From Lactarius indigo (lineage: Eukaryota > Basidiomycota > Agaricomycetes > Russulales > Russulaceae), in the NCBI GenBank assembly GCA_025766275.1, contig JAFKAC010000025.1:558001-622000 (forward strand): a stretch of DNA of 64,000 nucleotides, given 5' to 3'. Made by a program: the position numbers and the translations under genes. Below the pieces are notes generated by a model. The model saw only the letters and a program-made list of their open reading frames with translations. It was not told the DNA's origin and ran no database searches. Within the stretch, counting starts at the first letter, position 1; every line of letters starts with the position of its first letter. Of the stretch, positions 59,406 to 64,000 are shown one piece after another.

Positions 59406-61606
59406 CCATTGGCGCTCAATGCCCTATTTATTGGACAGGGAAAGGCGTGTATAGTGTAATGTATTGTGTATTGTGTACCAGTTTATTGTTTGGTTAGTGT
59501 AACGTGAGCCCAATCCTCAGCGTGAGGTATGCTGATAGTACTAGACCTCGCGTTACTCCTTGTCGCGAGTTTTTGCGGCCTATTTACGCCGGCAGGGAAA
59601 AGGCGTACGCAATGTGCAAGCCATGGACCGCACCCGATAGTCATACTAGGATGACAGTAGCTAACCTAAGACTGACGGAGGCTCTTCGATTCTGATGGCT
59701 CTGCGACTCGCTCAGGCCACGGGAAAGGGTAGCAAGAAAAGGCTGCATGTACGACTCAATGCCTCAACCCGAATACTACCCCGTGCAGTGCTCCTTCCTG
59801 TAGAAAAGGAACACGGGAGAAATGACTGTGTTTGAACAGCGCTACGGAGGTTGAGACGCACTACGGGATAGTGCTACATCATGTGGTACCCCAAGACGCA
59901 CTCAGATGTATTCAAAACAAAATTGCATTCTAACTTGAGCAAGAAGGCGCAGCATGGAAAAGCCCAATGACTCGGAGCCCAGCTCTTTCCGTAGCCAGGC
60001 GGGCGACGTCGTTCCAGTGTTTTGCGCCAGTGATACATGCCACCGCCGCCGGTAAATCCGATCGACAGTCAACATGAGCCAACAAGCGCCCCTGCTACTT
60101 TTCCGGTAACTTACTGTACACAACTGCAGAGGTAACGTATTTCTAGCAGCCTGGGGACACTGGCGATTGACCATGTTCTCACAACGAAAGAGATGGCATT
60201 GGCGGCAGGGACATCATCGCAGTATCACTGGCAACAGGCGGCATGTCGCCCCATGAGGTACCCGCGCCCGAGTGAGATAACTAGACGTTCACAGTAAGCG
60301 AAGAGATATTTGTGTACACATGCAGCACACGAGCCTGAGTACAATAAAGTTGCCATCCAGTCAAGGGCTCGACTGAGCCAGGATCGAGGGTGACATAAGA
60401 AACCTCCTCTATGATTTCGCCATGCTCGTTACGTTCGTAGAGACTGACAGAACCAAAAATGCATCTACATGACGGAATTTCAGGTGCCACTCGCTCGTCA
60501 GAACTCATCTTGGTTTACTACGAGTGACTCGGAGCGATAAAAGGGTGCTGAGTGCCGAGCCGCTACGGGCCGGCTGTGGAGTGGAGTGGCCAGTGCGCTC
60601 ACCTCATTCATGTACCGACACGACCACGAGGCACTCAGGCGGCCCACTCTCTCTCACTTCCCTCGTAACAGTGACTTGCGCGCCATTTTTGATGTTCGCC
60701 AGCGTCTCTCAATACCGTTCGTGCTCTCGGCCCTCCAGTTTACTCGAGATTGACGGATCATCACCCGCCGATTGGCCCGCACTGTGGTAGATCTTGGAGT
60801 CAGGTTGCTGCAGGGTTCATGGTGTGAGAGCGAGAGACATGGGCCCAGCCGAGAGCGAAGCAAAAATATTGAATCAACAGTGATGGACGCTGGGGGCCTT
60901 AGCTTTGATGCCCCAATTGGACACTGAGGCGAAGGCGTCAAGGACGCGAGCGTAACTTAAGTGCTGAGGGGTGATTACCGTGGACGGACTGAGGATAGCG
61001 CTGATTTCAGGTGTGCATGCGCTTTCAAGCAGATTTTCTTGCACCTGAGACTGCGCCGATGGGGGAGGCGCCAAAGCAAATACCTGATGCGAAAAGCAGA
61101 CGTAATAGGGCAGCGAATGCAACCTGGCAATCGTACACACGACACACAGGATTCGCTTGACATCTGTCACGCAGTATGGGACTTTACGCAGAAGCGCCTG
61201 AGGACTACGGAGAGTATTGGACGCAAAAGTGGGGGTTTTGCTGAAAGTGTGTTAATTGTTCTATCTGAGTAAATCGTCGATGTAAGCTCAAACATTTTGA
61301 ACACCCTGAGCTACAGTAATTCCACAAATTACACCTCAACCCAAACTTCCACAATGTGCTTTATATTAAACCTGACCCTAGTAGGCCTGCTATGCTTTGG
61401 TTTCAGAAGAGTAACATAGTACATGGTGCGCGGGAGAAACTACATTTAGAGGAATGGTCATGGTAGAATAACTTAATCCAAGCAGAAAACATCATATACA
61501 TAGCTTCGCTCTTTCGGATATTACAGAAGGATTAAACACGACCACTCACAGCAGACTATACGCCGCAACGCACCATATTCCATTTGAGGTAAGCAGACAC
61601 GATGTT
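59406..61606. other. 2.2 kb without a recognised gene
   Basis: 59406-59700 is DUF6535 3' flank. 60297-60365 is an orphan copy of the DUF6535 promoter block, joined to unrelated sequence. Minus-strand frames at 60508-60281 and 61170-60654 have no recognisable domain and no clear splice partners; a small real gene cannot be excluded in 60500-61250 on the minus strand. The rest is the 3' flank of the H4 gene. Confidence 0.4.
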
Positions 61607-62126
<520 letters not shown>

Positions 62127-62438
62127 GATGTTAGCTAATCCTAGTGAGCATGTTTGGTCATGTTAAAAGGCTCTCTGTCTCGGTGATGGCCGGATTGTGA
62201 CTCGAGTCAAGCCATGCAAAGTCTGAGGGTCTGGACACAAGCAAGGTGATGGCAAGGCAAGCAAAATGAAGAGCCACATAAGACCAAATACGCCTTCCTA
62301 AATATATGCGGTGGGGCATTATGTAAGGAGGTAACGTCATTGGGAGATATCAGGGGTTGGACAGCGCCGGGCCGGAAGGGCAGTTCACCATCCAACGCGA
62401 CCACGACCTGAGGGGCCTCGTTCCCGCGCGCTACATTC
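62127..62438. promoter_or_regulatory. divergent promoter, H4 and EH-like gene
   Basis: 312 bases between two outward-facing starts. No clear histone-type element or TATA box was identified by eye. Confidence 0.4.
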
Positions 62439-64000
62439 ATGCGTTCTCTTTATCTCCACGTTTCTGCCCTCAACGAGGATGAATACGCCCTCTTCACATC
62501 CTCCTTTACTGACCTACTCGCTTTTGACACCCCGCTAACAACCGACGCCGATTTCGAGAAGCAGAAAGTTTCCATTCGTGAAGCCCGTGCCTGGCTTCGC
62601 GGCCGCTACGCCGACCTTCCCGTGTCCGACCTCGACCAAGTGCGCATTTTTTTGTTTCCGTGTCGACCTGCTCACAGAGTCCTCAACAATCACCCCCTAG
62701 ATTTTACGGTTTTTCGCTCCAAACCCTGGGCAAGATCCGGTGCTCACACGAGGGCAGTTTTTTGCCATCCTACGCCTTGTGTTGCATGTTCGCGGCGGTG
62801 CTGAGCTCGACAGAAATCTTGTATTTAAGCAAGGTTCGTGTTTCCTCTTGAACCCCTGTCTTTCATTGCGTGTGAGAACGCTACACATCGTTGGATGAAA
62901 AGTCCGGAGGCACCTTGCGCGCCATTGAAGTAGCAACTAGCGCCCATTGAATATTCAGGGCTCTCATGCTACCGCCGGCCTGCTCAGTGTGAACAGGTTG
63001 GCTGAGAGCCATCGACTGTGTCGTGCGGAACGATGTCGGTGCCTCCTCGGTATTCTTGTGTGGTCCAAGTGCGGCGCTCTTGGCAAAGCACATGTTTGGT
63101 GACCGCAGCATCTTGGCCCTCCATCCTATACTCTCATTTTTTGATAGCACCGCTTACTATTTTTCCGCAGTCTACTTGAATTCATCGCCTCATGAGCCTA
63201 CGTCTCCGTCACGCCCCGTCAATGACCGTCCTTCACGACCTTTTCCTGCTCCACCGCGACGACGCCAAATTTCAACAGGCAGTGTGTTCGACGCGCCAAC
63301 ATCAGACACAAATCCATTCTCCCCTGTGAATCAGGTTCACGACCACCCTCAGCCCCCCGTACACCCTGATCTTCGTGCAGGAACTGTCTCTTCACCCACT
63401 ATCGTTCCCGTAAAACCGCCACAGATATTGCCGGCGCCAACGACTCCACCCGCCCATCCCCATCATGCATCTAACCCTTTTGTCGCTCGCGCAGCCGCAG
63501 CTGCGGCGAGATCAAATCCCTCACCGGAGCGTAAACTACCTCCTCTCCCTCCGCGCAAGACTCCACCACTCCTTCCGCCACGCTCGACGACCCTCCTCAT
63601 TTCTACACCCATTTCCGTCCCTCCTTCCAAGCCACCCCCACCCCCGCCTCCTGCAAAGGTTCCCCATCGAACAACTCCTCTCATGCAGCAATCTCTCCAG
63701 GCCAGCAAGGCAGCTCAAGAAGCTAAGCGCCTTGAGGCTCAGCGCGAACAGGAGCGTGTTTTACAGGTTCTGAAAAGCTCTGCACGAAGCCTCAGTCCAC
63801 CTAAGCGCTCCGGCGTAGGTAGTATGAGTTCTCGCTCCTCAGTGGATGGTACGGGACCCTCGAAACCTTTGTTACCCCCCCGCCCACGCGTCAGCCCGCC
63901 TGCATCGGTCGCATCTGCACGCTCATTCGAGCAAGTGGCAGGGGCAACGCTCATCACTCGTGCAGCACTACGCCGGTCGCCCTCTCCTCTGCGGTCTCGT
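62439..64000 (+). CDS. proline-rich protein with EH-like N-terminus (3' end outside window)
   Basis: Exons 62439-62639, 62701-62833 and 63171 onward stay in one frame to the window edge. The first 110 residues form a compact domain: EDEYALFTSSFTDLLAFD, then DLDQILRFFAPNPGQDPVLTRGQFFAILRLVLHV. This recalls an Eps15-homology (EH) module in its L..I...F.....L....F..ALRLV pattern. The rest is disordered and rich in Pro/Ser/Arg. It holds three NPF tripeptides (about 63311, 63470 and in TNPF/SNPF context) that in endocytic proteins bind EH domains, several PPxPP runs, and a charged helix AAQEAKRLEAQREQERVLQVL (about 63713-63775). An endocytic or actin-adaptor role is inference. The second intron is unusually long (337 bases). 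Confidence 0.55.

Noticed and set aside
60654..61170. possible small gene on the minus strand (ESACTPEISAILSPSTVIT...)
   Set aside because: The frames cannot be joined by convincing splice sites and no family is recognised; left inside the unassigned interval.

Overview
The window reads as nuclear DNA of a filamentous basidiomycete (Agaricomycetes; a Russulales-like gene repertoire is plausible but not proven). Genes are split by many short GT-AG introns of about 50-70 bases. The families present are typical of that group: Plavaka-type transposase, Goodbye/NACHT STAND (NLR) proteins, MLKL-like four-helix-bundle (4HB) proteins, DUF6535 membrane proteins and a very large GTPase/VWA protein. All exon models were assembled by hand from splice sites and reading phase; none was checked by computation.

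Layout. 0.7-2.7 kb: decayed Plavaka transposase. 3.2-25.4 kb: a duplicated array of three gene types, an MFS transporter, a Goodbye-domain NLR and a small MLKL-like 4HB gene. NLR and 4HB lie head to head across a shared promoter of about 400 bases in three units; one unit is inverted. The NLRs are all broken and five of six MFS copies are broken. All four 4HB genes are open through the same seven-exon structure, and one MFS gene (13.2-15.0 kb) is intact. A 5'-truncated non-LTR retroelement with a target-site duplication sits at 23.4-24.4 kb. 25.9-27.0 kb: a Yra1/ALYREF mRNA-export adaptor gene.

28.8-52.2 kb: tandem duplication of a pair made of a very large GTPase / Cys-rich / VWA gene plus a small TMEM242-like membrane protein gene. 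The left copy is decaying: it has lost the VWA domain, carries a nonsense codon in the small gene and contains an inserted 2.2-kb terminal-inverted-repeat element. The right copy is more complete.

52.8-59.4 kb: two intact tandem DUF6535 genes separated by a second truncated non-LTR element. 61.6-62.1 kb: a five-exon histone H4 gene whose product lacks lysines 12, 20 and 77. Divergent from it, 62.4-64 kb, is the start of a proline-rich gene with an EH-like N-terminus that runs off the window.

As a system, the left third looks like a birth-and-death cluster of intracellular receptors (NLR) paired with candidate membrane-acting 4HB effectors. This is reminiscent of the NLR/HeLo gene pairs known from ascomycete programmed cell death. 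The 4HB partner outlives the receptor here.
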